From positions 199,276,847 through 199,340,846 of the forward strand of contig NC_089495.1 in NCBI RefSeq assembly GCF_036850765.1: a stretch of DNA of 64,000 nt, in the 5' to 3' direction. The translations under genes and the position numbers were made by a program. This document shows positions 44,965 to 55,899 of the stretch, in pieces; within the stretch, counting starts at the first letter, position 1, and each line of letters starts with the position of its first letter. The notes under the pieces are model-generated. The model was not told the DNA's origin. It did no database searches and saw only the letters and a program-made list of their open reading frames with translations. The stretch comes from Saccopteryx bilineata (lineage: Eukaryota > Chordata > Mammalia > Chiroptera > Emballonuridae).

Positions 44965-45360
44965 TGCTATAGTATCGGTCTGCTCCAGCTGCCGTAACAG
45001 AATGCCACAGACTAGGTGGCACAGACAACAGAAAGTTTTTTCTCACAATTCTGAAGGCAGGAAAGTTCAGGACCAAGGTGCCATAAGTCCAGGATCAAGG
45101 AGAAGCTTCATCTCTTGGCTTGCAAGGGGCCAACCCTCTCTCTGTGTGTTCGTAAGACCTCTCTCCGTGCACAGAAGACAGCAAGCTCTCTCCAGCTTCT
45201 CCTTATAAAGATGCTAATCTCATTAGATTAAGGCTCCACCCTTATGAGCTCATTTAACTTTAATTACTGTACCTCTGAAAAGACTGCAATGCCAAGTGCA
45301 ACCACACATGGGCTTCGAGTTTCAACATGAATTTGTGGGGGGATGCAAACACTCAGTTTT
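44965..45360 (-). mobile_element. MaLR/MLT-type LTR, antisense
   Basis: GCTCCAGCTGCCGTAACAGA, GGTGGCACAGACAACAGAAA, TCTCACAATTCTGAAGGCAG, CTTCTCCTTATAAAGATGCT and TTCAACATGAATTTGTGGGG follow the reverse complement of an MLT1-class LTR. Decayed and non-coding; exact subfamily not assigned. Confidence 0.7.
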
Positions 45361-46718
45361 CAGCAATGTCCTAGGTTTTTTCTTTAAATAAAAAGAAAAG
45401 AAAGAAAGAACTTATTACATTTTTAGGAGCTCAGAAAGCATGTCTATCATAAATGTTCTTAAAGTCTTGAGTTCCCTTTAATATGTTGTTAAGATATCCA
45501 GTACTTTCCTCTTGGGAATCTCCACTGTCCCCTCCCCAATTTTCCCTACCCCAGGGGCTCAGAAGTCAGAGCAGCCCACAGCAGGGTAGGGATCCCTTTG
45601 GCATGGGACAAGTCTATGGTGCCCATTGTTTCTCATGCCACTCGGCGATGCTGTTGGAAGATGGGTGAGCTTTCACATTTCTGGTATGCTAACAGTCCAC
45701 TCCATGGAGATGTGTGACAGGTCCAGAGACATGGCCATCATCACCCTCCATTACCAGTCTGAAGGGAAGAAAATTCTCAGCTTTCTGCTGACATTCTGCT
45801 CGAGTCACCAAGACTCAACCACAGAACGTGTCTGAACTTCGTGTTGCTCCTGGAAAGGAAGAAGGAAGTGGTTGGAGAAAGGGTGGGATTAAAAGCAAAT
45901 CGAGACGGGGGTGCAGCAGGGGGGCATTTGAACAGCTGTGTTTTAGAAAGCCAACCTCCGAAGCATGGCTTTTACCTACCATAGACCTGCTCCAAAATCC
46001 AAAAGTTAGAATGACCCAGTTACAGATTTATTAAGAAAAGATATAAAAGAGCACCTTGTTCTACAAAACAGACACGTAATTTTATGGGTTGGATCCAACT
46101 TACAAGTCTTCTTCTGTTTGGTAACTGAGGTATGTCTTGATTAATCAATCAAATTCTCTCTCTCTCTAGAATTACAAGGACTCAATAACAGATGAACCCC
46201 TCCCTGTCCGAAACACCCACCCCTCCTCCAACACTCTATTATAAAGTCACACACATACAAAGTCCAGTTGAGAATCCACCAGTCAGATGAAGATCAAGGG
46301 GCTTAGGTAACATTTCTGAGTAACCCTGTCCCTAGTTATGCGCTATGTTCTGGGGGCTACAAAAAAAAAAAAAAAAGCCTTGTCTGTGTCCGTTACAAGC
46401 TCCCAGGTGAGTGAGGGTGACAACCAGGGACACACAAATCCTACTACTACGGTGAAATGGATGAATCTTAGCGACCTGGGGGCCCAGCAGGCAGGAGTTT
46501 CTAACGACCTACTAGCAGTTTAGAAAGGCTTCTCCAAGGCATCTGTTTAAGATAAGTCCTCCAGGATGGCTAGGCATACCTCTCCCATGAGAACCTTGCC
46601 TTTGAATCGCTTGAGGAATTGACCGAAAAGAGAAGCATGTCCACATGTGCGTGCGAGTAAGTCTACATTTAAATAGACAAATAAATACAACGAAGCATGA
46701 GTAATCAAACCTCACCAC
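45361..46718. other. Unique non-coding stretch
   Basis: Contains an A15 run at about 46362-46376. No gene recognised. Confidence 0.35.
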
Positions 46719-46719
46719 G

Positions 46720-46915
46720 CTAAACACGTAGGAAAGTTTAGGCGTCTCATAAAGGTAAAAAGTCCCTGTTCTTCGCTAATTATCCAACTCTTCGTGGCGC
46801 TGGGGCCCGATGAAAATTTCTCCCAGGAGTCTCCGTAAAGAAGACAACGTATGCGATCATAAACGCGTTTTACAGCATCATTAAAACGGATATAACTCTA
46901 AGCCTCACAGATCTG
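46720..46915. promoter_or_regulatory. Candidate conserved block with retained CpGs
   Basis: Repeat-free, with several CpGs in an AT-rich background (TAGGCGTCTCATAAAGGTAA, TTCGCTAATTATCCAACTC, GACAACGTATGCGATCATAA, ACGCGTTTTACAGCATCATT). CpG retention in such context suggests constraint or hypomethylation. Inference. Confidence 0.35.
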
Positions 46916-47785
46916 TTTTGTATCAGAACCCCGAGAGGCCATGTGTGGGAAACAGACTTCCAGGACCCAGCAGCTTGTCCGGGTGCCCAGCTTTCCATTG
47001 GCCTCGTTTATCTCAAGGAAATGTTTTAGAAAATTTTGGAGGAAAAGGTGAATTGCAGACCCTCCAAGCAAACAATACTTTTTTTTTAAACGTGGCTTCT
47101 CTCCGGAGGCGGGGAAGGAAACCGAGGCCCACGATCACTACTAGCTCATAGTCCTTGGTCTTATGTTGTACTTTGATGTGGCCCTGAGCACCATAGACAG
47201 CCAGACAGGAGAGAGTTAATATTAGTTCATGAAAACCAAGAAAGTGAGGGGGGGATAAAAACTCCATTGTCTGGGGAGAACAGCCATGAATCTCTTCTGG
47301 ACCAGATGAAAGACGATGGGTGAAATGTGATGGGGAAGAGTAGTGAGGGGGGGGGATGAAATACTACAGAGACTATCCAGGCATCTCTTCTTACAATAGA
47401 ATACCCTCTAGCACTTTTATTCAACCAATGGCGAGGAGCTCATCAACTCCAAACACTCCGTAAGTCCATTCATTCAATACCCATTGCCTGAGCACCGCTG
47501 TCTCCATCATAAAATAAGCCAGTTACTAAGATAATGGAGGGCCATAAGGCCTGATTTTTGCCCTCAAAAAATGCAAGCGACTTATAATAAACACCTCTAA
47601 GACTTGCCTCTTCCGTGGTTCCATTGTTAAGCATGGGACAGAGCAGGGAAACATTCAGACCTGGGTGGGTGGACTTCCTAAGGTCTTCCACAGCGATCAC
47701 AAGACATCCCCAGATTTTTAGATACGCTCAGGGGTAAGCAATGGGTCCTTGCACACTCTGAGTAATAAAATCTTACTGCAAGGAA
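46916..47785. other. Unique non-coding stretch
   Basis: Nothing recognised. G-runs near 47248 and 47347. Confidence 0.35.
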
Positions 47786-47789
47786 GACA

Positions 47790-48345
47790 GATGAAGGATT
47801 ATGAGGTCAAGAGAAAACATCTCCACCTGCCTCTTCAGTCCCAACCCTTACACCGATAAAGCCTCTCTCTAATTAATCATCTGTGCTGGTAAATGTCCAC
47901 TGATCCTATTAAACAATGAGGCTGGGTGGAAGTGATGGGCCAGCATCGCCACTAAGACCTCCCAACCCTCATTAATAAATTTAATAGTGGCTCCGAGATA
48001 TCTCAGGAGAGCAGTAGGTTATAGGCTGTGCCTTTCCTTGACGTATAATTTCATGTTCTTGCTCTGTACAGAAGTAATGTATTTATTCCAAGTTAATTTT
48101 TTCCTCCCCCTGAAGTCAGTTAGTTGTGCTCCTTGGGTGCTATCCTAAATTGACAAATTCCGGGCTGCTGGGGCTTGTCATCTGAAGGAAGAAAAATTAG
48201 AGAAGACAGTAATCAATCCGTATTGTGCAAAGATTAACATTCCTGCTCCTCACGTTAGCCAGTCCTACATGAAAATTGGATTGAAATGTTTGGGCAGTGT
48301 TCCTAATCATGCATGCTGTGATTATGAATCCTATGTTTATTTATT
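47790..48345. promoter_or_regulatory. Strong candidate conserved non-coding element
   Basis: Over 500 bases without repeat signatures or coding frame, rich in motif words: CTCTAATTAATCATCTGTGC, TCATTAATAAATTTAATAGT, CTTGACGTATAATTTCATGT, CTAAATTGACAAATTCCGGG, AGTAATCAATCCGTATTGTG, CCTAATCATGCATGCTGTGA. This is the best conserved-enhancer look in the window. No alignment was available. Confidence 0.4.
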
Positions 48346-48620
48346 ACTCTTTGAATCACCAAACACCAGGCAACTGGAAGAGACAGAGGTCAACAAAGCT
48401 GAAATGAACTATTACCCCGGGTAGGTGGTCGGCAGCTTGATTAAATGAAGCAAGTCCAGGTGGCCGCACATCCAGAAAAACATGCATAAGCTTCCTCCAC
48501 CAGAGGGCCTGAGCTGATAGTCTCATCTTGGTCCTAGGCAGCTGTTTATGGACAAACCAAGTTGGGGATGTCAAGGGCATGGATGAGTTAAGTAAGCCGG
48601 AACCCTACTGGCCCTTTCGC
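48346..48620. other. Unique non-coding stretch
   Basis: Nothing recognised. Confidence 0.35.
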
Positions 48621-48621
48621 T

Positions 48622-48781
48622 TTCTTTCTTATTTGTTAAGTATGTAGAGAGACAGACAGATACACTGATTTGTTGGTCCACTTATTTATGCATTCATTGA
48701 TTAATTCTTCTATGTGCCCTGACCAGGGATCGAACCTGCAACCGCAGCATATCTAACCAACTGAGCTACCCAGCCAGGGCT
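48622..48781 (-). repeat. Ves-type bat SINE, minus strand
   Basis: AGAGAGACAGACAGATACAC, TGATTTGTTGGTCCACTTAT, TATGTGCCCTGACCAGGGAT, CGAACCTGCAACC and ATCTAACCAACTGAGCTACC then CAGCCAGGGC: Ves head with B-box-like GGTTCGATCCC on the minus strand. Confidence 0.88.
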
Positions 48782-50435
48782 TGGCCCTTTCTCAAATGTC
48801 AGGCCACAGATTTATTTCAAGGACTTTGGGGAAAAGAGCTCCTGCAAGTGGACATGCACAGATTAAAAGATCACCACACAGTTAGATGGGAACTGGGAAG
48901 CGGAGCGCAGCTTAGTGGCCTCCCTGGGTCACTTGAATGAGTCCTGCATCCTTCCAGCTGCCTTGCGTGTCTCTGTGTGTGTGCATGCATCTTCACTTTT
49001 CAGTGCAGTGGGTCACATCCGTGTGACGTGGCAAGGACTCTATGTGTATGTCCCTGTATATATGAACATATATATGGTTTGTGTTAATTATTTATGAACT
49101 AGTTATGCCTAATTTTAGTGTTGGCCTTTTACATTAACTCAAGTCAATAGTTTGTGTCTCAACATACATTTTCCCAAAGACATAATGCTCATTCTTGAAG
49201 AATGCTATAACATACCTGAGGGCCATAGTGTTGAATCACATTGTGGGTGGGCCTGATTATTCATTATACTGTTAGAATAGGATTCAACTAATACAGCATC
49301 AAGCTATTAATAGCATGCTAAGTAGCTTGGACTTCATCGTATGGGCCAGTGGTTCCCAGACTTTTATTTCAAGTACCAAAAATAAAATGTTTTGAAAGGA
49401 TCAGGAGTTTAGCATTTAGGGACCAACTTTTTATTTTGCCTAGTAAGGACTTTTAACAACACAAAAGACATCAGCGGCAGAAACAACAAAACAAGCTGCT
49501 CTCATTATTTCATAAAAGAGAGAACATTTTTAGATCCAAAATGGAGGAGGATATAAATTTTAGTTAAAAAAAAATTTTTTTTACAGAGAAGAAAGAAAGA
49601 GAAAGGATGGGAAGTACAGCTCTACCGATTTAATAGATGTCCCTTTAAGAAAGCCTGGCCACACGAATGGCTTGCTCACTGTTTTTGCTGTGAATCTGTG
49701 AAACTCTTCCTGGCCAAAGTGCACGATTGCTTAGACGTGGCTTCAGGAAGTAATGGCTGCAGGGAACCCGAAGCAGTCCCATAGTCTGCGCGGTGTTTCA
49801 GTGTAAGGGACGGACATAAAAGAGTCATTTAGGATGCTCTTGGGTCCTTTGGGTCAAGATTTGAACAGGACACAGAAAGGATGGCTTGGTTCTGCTCCAC
49901 AATCTGGAGGTCTCAGACTCCGAGGCTGGGAGCGGGGACCAGCTGAAGGCTCGCGCATTCCCAGGTCAGGAGGTGGTTGATGCCGAATGTCAGCGGGGTG
50001 ACCTCAGCTCCGTGCCCTGGTCCCTCCACCTGGGCTAGTTTGAGCTCCCTCACAGGGCCGAGGCTGGGTTCCCAGGGGACGGAGCTGCATCCTCTTTATG
50101 ACCTTGCTTTGGAAGTTATAGGATAGCATTTGCACCATTATCTGTTGGTTGGAAAATTCACAAACCTCTGTCTAGATTCAGGGAGGAGAGAACACAGGTC
50201 CCATCTCTTAGTCACTAAGACTTAGTGGAAGAGTGTGTATAGGGGTTGGTAGGTGCAGCCATCTTTGGAAAATGCAGTCTGCTGCAGAATCCACACTGAA
50301 AATCATTACCGCTCAATCTCTCTCTAGTTCTCTTTCTTATATGTATATATATATTGGTCTTCTGCACTAGGACTGCACCTTACAGTGCTGGCTTTTCTGG
50401 GTCTCCAGCTTGCATATAACAGATCAGGGGCTTCT
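48782..50435. other. Unique non-coding stretch
   Basis: 49346-49500 begins with a hAT-like CAGTGGTTCCCAGACTTTTA, but no matching right end is found. No gene. Confidence 0.35.
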
Positions 50436-50502
50436 CAGCCTTCATAATAGTATGAGTTAATTCCTTATTATGATAGATAAATAGGTGATGGATGAATAGA
50501 TA

Positions 50503-50532
50503 TATACATACATACATACATACATACATACA
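50503..50532. repeat. (ATAC)n microsatellite
   Basis: About seven ATAC units, within a larger repeat-like patch ending TCTCTAGGAACCCTGACTAA (50440-50580) that I cannot name. Confidence 0.9.
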
Positions 50533-50579
50533 CTTCCCTTACTGGTTCTGTTTCTCTAGGAACCCTGACTAATGCAGAT

Positions 50580-51335
50580 TCATATGTGCATGTATGCATA
50601 CACACACAATCATACACATATGTACATGTATATGTGCACATATATCTCACAACCACCTCCACACACACCACAACACTATAATTTTGCATTCAATGTCACT
50701 GGGTCCTTTGATCCTCTGAGGGTCACTGTAAACCCCAAGATAAGAACCCCTCCCTGCCGAAGGTCTTCCTTGGACGCCTAACACCGCTGGGGTTTGCATA
50801 CATTTGCTCCAGTTGCACTCCGGTGAAATAAGCACAGGACTTAGAGTCACAACCACCAAAGTCAAACCCCTGTTACCCAGTGAGTGACTCACACATGTCA
50901 TGCCCCCTCCCTAGGTTTTCGTACGCCCATCAGTTAGATCGACATCACCATATTTGTTTCACAGAAGAGCAGTCCCTGCTTACTTACTTATTTTATCCTT
51001 GGGCCTCTCTTCTCTATCCCCTTTCCCTGCTCAGCACGTATTTTGCAGCTGGTCCCAGCCTCGTCCTCCTCTGCCCACTCCTTTTCTCCCCACCACAGAC
51101 CTCGCTGGCCACAGACCCTGCGCAGGAATCCATCTCTGGCCTGACTTCAAGGGAAGACGAGGCAGGATTTGAAGTCGGGCCACCACCTCAAGCCCCACAC
51201 ACGACATAGGTGGGCGGGGGGTGGTTGTTAAAAGGTTTGCTAAGCTTTTCCTTTTGTAGCTCAGAGAATTTATTAAAAGGAGCAGAGACACAGATCTTGA
51301 CTTCATTGCAAACGTGATATGGTGCGACCAAATCA
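50580..51335. other. Unique non-coding stretch
   Basis: Pyrimidine-rich 50990-51110. Opposed open frames have no domain. No gene. Confidence 0.35.
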
Positions 51336-51339
51336 ATGT

Positions 51340-51497
51340 AGTCCTGGGTCAAGCAACACCCCTCGCAAACTGTGTAGGTTACTTAACCTCTCTCAGTCTG
51401 TTTTCTCAGAATAAAGATGATAATGGCACTGATCACAGAGGGTTATTAGGAGGAAAATTTGAGATAATGCATTAAAAGCCCTACACACAGTCTAGCA
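51340..51497 (+). repeat. MIR SINE
   Basis: GTAGGTTACTTAACCTCTCT, CAGTCTGTTTTCTCAGAATA, AAGATGATAATGGCACTGAT, GTTATTAGGAGGAAAATTTG, GATAATGCATTAAAAGCCCT. Sense orientation, directly left of MER20. Confidence 0.75.
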
Positions 51498-51498
51498 C

Positions 51499-51683
51499 AT
51501 GGTTCTCAAGCTTTAGTGTTCATCAGAGTCACATGCAGTGTTGTTCAAACACAGATTCCTGGGTCTGATTCCCAGAGTTTCTGATTTGTTAGGTTTAAGA
51601 TGGGCTCTGAGATTTTGCATTTCTAACAAGTTCCCAGGTGACGCTAACACCGCTGACCTGTGACCACACTTTGAGAACCACTG
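51499..51683 (-). mobile_element. MER20 hAT element
   Basis: Bounded by inverted ends ATGGTTCTCAAG and CTTTGAGAACCACTG. Interior TTCTAACAAGTTCCCAGGTG and TTCCCAGAGTTTCTGATTTG on the plus strand are the reverse complement of MER20. Almost full length. Confidence 0.88.
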
Positions 51684-51695
51684 GTAGGGTGGTCT

Positions 51696-51762
51696 TCTCT
51701 ATTGTGATGACGGTGATGATGGCGATGATGAAGACGATGATGGTGACAGTGATGATTACATA
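51696..51762. repeat. Imperfect (GAT)n-like repeat
   Basis: TGATGACGGTGATGATGGCG and GATGATGAAGACGATGATGG; a degenerate trinucleotide patch abutting the MER20 right end. Confidence 0.8.
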
Positions 51763-51869
51763 AATAATAAAGTAAAGCATAAATTTGTTCTGCATAAGTT
51801 AGTAAAACGTGCAGTAAGCCTCATGTCCTGCCTTGGCAACAATGTCTTCTTAAAATGGGTGGTCATTCA

Positions 51870-51919
51870 TTCATTCATTCACTCTATAAATATTTGCTGA
51901 GTATTACTATGTGTGTGTG

Positions 51920-51968
<49 letters not shown>

Positions 51969-52118
51969 TGGAACTATTCATTTCACTCTCAAAATAGCAC
52001 TATGAGGTTTACTACTGTCATCACCTCATTATACAAATGGAGAAACTGATGGTCAAGATGATAGGGTCAAAAAGTGGCAGGACAGAGAGTTGAGCCCAAG
52101 AAGTCTGCTCCCTTGGGG
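51870..52118 (-). repeat. MIR SINE, antisense, expanded by a TA microsatellite
   Basis: TATTTGCTGAGTATTACTAT at the left, ATGGAGAAACTGATGGTCAA, AAAAGTGGCAGGACAGAGAG and TTGAGCCCAAGAAGTCTGC at the right. A (GT)5(AT)n microsatellite at 51910-51965 sits inside the 3' half. Confidence 0.7.
51910..51965. repeat. (TG)n(TA)n microsatellite
   Basis: Five GT units, then over 20 AT/TA units. It lies inside MIR sequence. Confidence 0.95.
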
Positions 52119-53395
52119 GAGCACTTCAGATGACTCTCTGGCTGCCAACCAAATACACAAGCCATCGAGCCACTAGTAGACACCACCTTAGACCCTCTCT
52201 GGTCCCCGCCTTTATGATCTTACGCATGCTCTGTGGATCTCCCTCTGCCACTGCATCCACCTGTTCAGAGTCACACAGTGTGAAGAATGAGGACCTGGTT
52301 CCAGAGCCGAGGTCTCGAGGACAATGGGAGGGAGAAGGGACAGTGACAATCCTTCAGTCTATGGGTATTTTCTGTCCTGCAGGGAGCTGGACATCATTGT
52401 CCTGGTGGTTCTTCTTAGCAGCGAGCTTCTGCCTCCACTCATCTTCCCTGCAAAGAAGCCTCCTGGGAAAAGGCTCCATTTCCGCATTATTTAATAGCTC
52501 CCTGGCAACTCCCACCAAGTCCCAGTAGACTCATTAGTCAAATGAGAGTCATCTAACCCCTTCCGATAGACCTGGAAAAAGCATACCACCAGCCGGATAT
52601 ACATGATTACAGACAGACAGGCTTATGTTTTAACAGAACTATAACCCCTGCCTTTACTGTACAACACTCACCTATAGGAGTCAGTTGATTGCCTAAAACA
52701 ATAAAACAAGTCCCGTTTTTAATGTATCCACTAATAATAATATTAAATCTGAAAGCAATGGCAGAAATAGAGGTATTCTCAGATCCAGCAGACTTTCTTT
52801 TTTTTAATTTGTAGTCACTGAGTGGCCAGGAGAATGTTAGTTCCCTCCTTAGCAAGCGAAGGCTCTCCCTGCACTGCTGTGATCAGTGTTTGCCTATGGC
52901 CCCTTTTTGACCTGGATGTACCCAGATACTCAGGAGCGAGTCACCCACATCCCTTAGCAAAACCCTAAAGGGTCTCCTTTTTCTGTGGTTATCCACAGCA
53001 CCGCACCAGGTGGATCTGGTTATACAAATCTCAGTGCCTTCAGAAAATCTTTGAGACACTAACGAATTAGCCAACTTGTACAACAGAGGATGCTGGAGGA
53101 CCTCCTGGATTAGGGTGGCTGGTTACATCTTTCATCCGTCGTGTAGCAGCGGAAGGAGAGGCCTTCAGTTCCAACTCGCCCAGGGTCAGACCTAGGCCAG
53201 AAGGTGCTGAGCATCTGTGTAACAAATAGGGGTGAAATGTTGTCTTCCATTCAGTAAATAAAGAGATGTTTCCACCCATTTTCTTCCTGGGTGGGAGGTC
53301 ACTGGGATAAATAAGACAGGTAGGTGGGCACCTGATGAAGAAGGGCCCTGTGACAATGCTCAGTTTCATTCCTGAAGGCAAGGACATGGCGTTGT
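52119..53395. other. Unique non-coding stretch
   Basis: A 132-codon frame (52130-52528) and a 118-codon frame (minus, 53067-53423) have no domain. No gene called. Confidence 0.35.
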
Positions 53396-53399
53396 GGGT

Positions 53400-53790
53400 T
53401 TTCACTGGGGTGAGGTGTGACATGATCCATTTTTTTTTTTTATTTTACAAAGATCACCAGGCTGTCCTGTGGATACCGAAGAAAATAGGGAGAGAAACTG
53501 AGTTCAGAAAGGGAGCAGAGATAGATGGTTATTGTAGCTACTTTAGCAAGAGATTCGGGTATCCTGAACGAAGAGCGTTGCTGCCTAGAACAAGTTCTGG
53601 GGGGAGGGGAATATTTAAGAAGGGGTCGGACATGGCAGGATTTGGTCAGGAATGTGTATTTGGAGCTGGGGAAAGAAAAGAGAGGTCTCCGGCTTTCTGG
53701 ACGGAGCAACTGTGAATGGTGATGAGGGTCATCAGTTTGGTGAACACGAGGCGGGAGGAGCAGGTTTCTGAGGGAAACAACTGAGTTCTG
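53400..53790 (-). repeat. Probable decayed L2, antisense
   Basis: The end GAGGCGGGAGGAGCAGGTTT preceded by AACTGTGAATGGTGATGAGG matches antisense L2 in order, but the copy is decayed and the left end is unclear. Confidence 0.35.
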
Positions 53791-54004
53791 CTGTGGACTC
53801 GCCGAGAGCGAAGCGCTAAGAGACGTTTGCAGCAGGACACTGAGCCTATTTCAAATTCTCAGCACACAAGCCACCCACTCAGAACCCTAGCTGCTACTGG
53901 GATGGCAGGTTCACTGTCTTGTTAACCGAAGGAAGAGAACTGGTTCTAAGTCGAAAGACATATTGGAAAATGTTTCAGGCAATAAAAAAAAAAAAGTGTT
54001 TTCT

Positions 54005-54083
54005 CACATCTATTAAGATGGTTACTATCTAAAAAATAAAATAAAATAAGTGTTGGGAAGGATCTGGAGAAATTAGAGCCTTT
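54005..54083 (+). mobile_element. Short L1 ORF2 fragment
   Basis: CTCACATCTATTAAGATGGT, AAGTGTTGGGAAGGATCTGG and AGAAATTAGAGCCTTT correspond to the familiar 3' portion of L1 ORF2. Cut off at a SINE. Confidence 0.7.
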
Positions 54084-54182
54084 GGCCCAGGCTGGGTGGT
54101 TCAGTTGGTTAAAGCATTGTCCTGATACACCAAGGTTGTGGGTTCAGTCCCCAGTCAGGGCACATACAAGAATCAACCCATG
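54084..54182 (+). repeat. Truncated Ves-type SINE head
   Basis: GGCCCAGGCTGGGTGGTTCA, GTTGGTTAAAGCATTGTCCT, GTTCAGTCCCCAGTCAGGGC and ACATACAAGAATCAACCCAT. It stops about 100 bases in, with no pyrimidine tract or A-tail. Confidence 0.8.
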
Positions 54183-54515
54183 AGCCTACCGTGAGAGGCG
54201 GATCTGTCCCATGACTTTCCCTGGATTCTGGGGTGTGCTGGCAATCTTTGACATTCCTTGACTTGTAGACACATCACCCTGATCTTTTTGTCTTTATCTT
54301 CACATGACATTCTGTATGTGCCTGCCTCCAAATTTCCCCTCTTTATAAGGACAACGAGTCATACGGGGTTAGGGGATACCTCATCTTACATCTTGTGTCT
54401 TCCATCATATGTCTGCAGTGACCTCATTTCCAAATAAGGTAACATTCTGAGGTACTAGAGCTTAGAACTTTAACAAATAATTTTGAAACAGACATACTTC
54501 AACCCATAAGAGGGG
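54183..54515 (-). mobile_element. MLT1-type LTR fragment, antisense
   Basis: TGGCAATCTTTGACATTCCT, CATCACCCTGATCTTTTTGT, CTTCACATGACATTCTGTAT, TCCAAATTTCCCCTCTTTAT, CCTCATTTCCAAATAAGGTA and ACTTCAACCCATAAGAGG follow the reverse complement of MLT1. Confidence 0.75.
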
Positions 54516-55384
54516 CTATGGAAATCACCTGGAGTGACCTTTTCCAAAAGGACAGTATAAAAGTGTTTCAATGCTACTGAGAAGTCATCGAGGAAGAAAA
54601 GTGACAAAGCCCTGTTGTCAGGTCACAGCTCGTGCTCAACCTCATTTAGCTCATCCCTATTTCAAAGCTTACAATTCAGTAAGATATCAAGTTGAGAACT
54701 TTTTCCACAGGAACGTTTTCGATTTCTCGGCTCTGGTTTGTACCAATATGTATCCCTTAACCAACTCTTCTGATATGATCATCACAGCCACACAGTTGTT
54801 GAGCCCCAACTATGTGGCACTTTCTGTTGGAAGGATTCAGGCATAGAGTGATCTGTTTTCAAGGATAGCTTTCCCTTGTTTACCGAAAATCATAGGCCAG
54901 TGTACCCAAAAAACCTCATGCTATCCTCTGTTTTGTCACTGTATTATATCTGGTAGAAAGGCCTTGTAGAATGGCGGTTCCACTATTGATCATTATTACA
55001 TTCTGTCGTCTTACAGAGAAATCCATCAGGAGTAATGGAAAACTGTTTACAGCTTTTATTGACCACTCATTGGCCTTTGTGAACAGGAACCAGCTATGGG
55101 TTAAGCTTTATAAACTTCATATAGACTTTCAGTAATTAAAACTTGTAAAATTTGTATTTTAATACCATGGTTCAGATGGACAGGTTTCTGGTAAACCAGA
55201 GAGCAGTTGTGAACTGTGTGAAACAAGGTTTGTGTCCTGCTCCCCATCATAAATGGCAGAGAGTGGCTTTGGATAACATGTTCTCTCACTACAATGAATA
55301 GAATATAGAAATGCAGTGTCATCCTATGTTTTGAGTAAATGGTTGTCATCACCAATGAGTGTGTTACTAATTCATGGACGCACT
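54516..55384. other. Unique non-coding stretch
   Basis: Nothing recognised. Confidence 0.35.
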
Positions 55385-55518
55385 CAGTATTTTTGCAAAC
55401 CCAACTTGTGCCAACACTTTGGTTGGCTCTGGGGGTGCAACGATGACCAAGATAGGCACAGTGCCTCCCTCAATGCACTTCCTGGGTTGGGAAGAAGACA
55501 GACAAATAACCAGCCAAT
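55385..55518 (-). repeat. L2 LINE fragment, the target of the full-length L1
   Basis: GGGTGCAACGATGACCAAGA, TAGGCACAGTGCCTCCCTCA, ATGCACTTCC and GAAGACAGACAAATAACCAG follow antisense L2. The pattern resumes weakly after 63366. Confidence 0.5.
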
Positions 55519-55533
55519 AAAAATAGAATATGA
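55519..55533 (+). repeat. L1 target-site duplication, left copy
   Basis: AAAAATAGAATATGA, repeated exactly at 63351-63365. Confidence 0.95.
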
Positions 55534-55816
55534 ACGGAAATGGCGCCGTGAGAAGCGCGTCCGACAGCTCTCCCCTAAATCACAACAAATTTATCAACTA
55601 GAAACAGAAAAATTTATCCTCGGAGCATTCCGGAGTTCCACACAAACTGAAAGCAAAAGGACTGTTATCACTTGAATCTGAGAGACGAGGGTGTGGAGGA
55701 AGCTACCGCAGCGACGCTCATTCAAGCCGCCAGGGAGTGCGCCCGCGGTGAGTCAGCCCATATACTTGGGAACCACAAGCTGCAGCGAGCGGCCGACCGC
55801 GAGCCGCCGCGAGCCC

Positions 55817-55899
55817 GCGAGCTGCCGCGAACCCCCGCGAACCGCCACCGCGAGCTGCCGCGAGCCCCCGCGAACTGCCACCGCGAGCCTCCGCGCGCG
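55817..55899 (+). repeat. 33-bp GC-rich tandem repeat in the L1 5' UTR
   Basis: Unit starting GCGAGCTGCCGCGA at 55817-55849 is repeated at 55850-55882 with two differences; a partial third unit follows. Shorter CCGCGAGC words precede it from about 55796. Several CpGs per unit. Confidence 0.85.

Noticed and set aside
49346..49500. Possible hAT element starting CAGTGGTTCCCAGACTTTTA
   Set aside because: No matching inverted right end or target duplication could be found.
50440..50580. Possible LTR end around TCTCTAGGAACCCTGACTAA
   Set aside because: The word is familiar from mammalian repeats, but I could not assign it to a family or find its boundaries.
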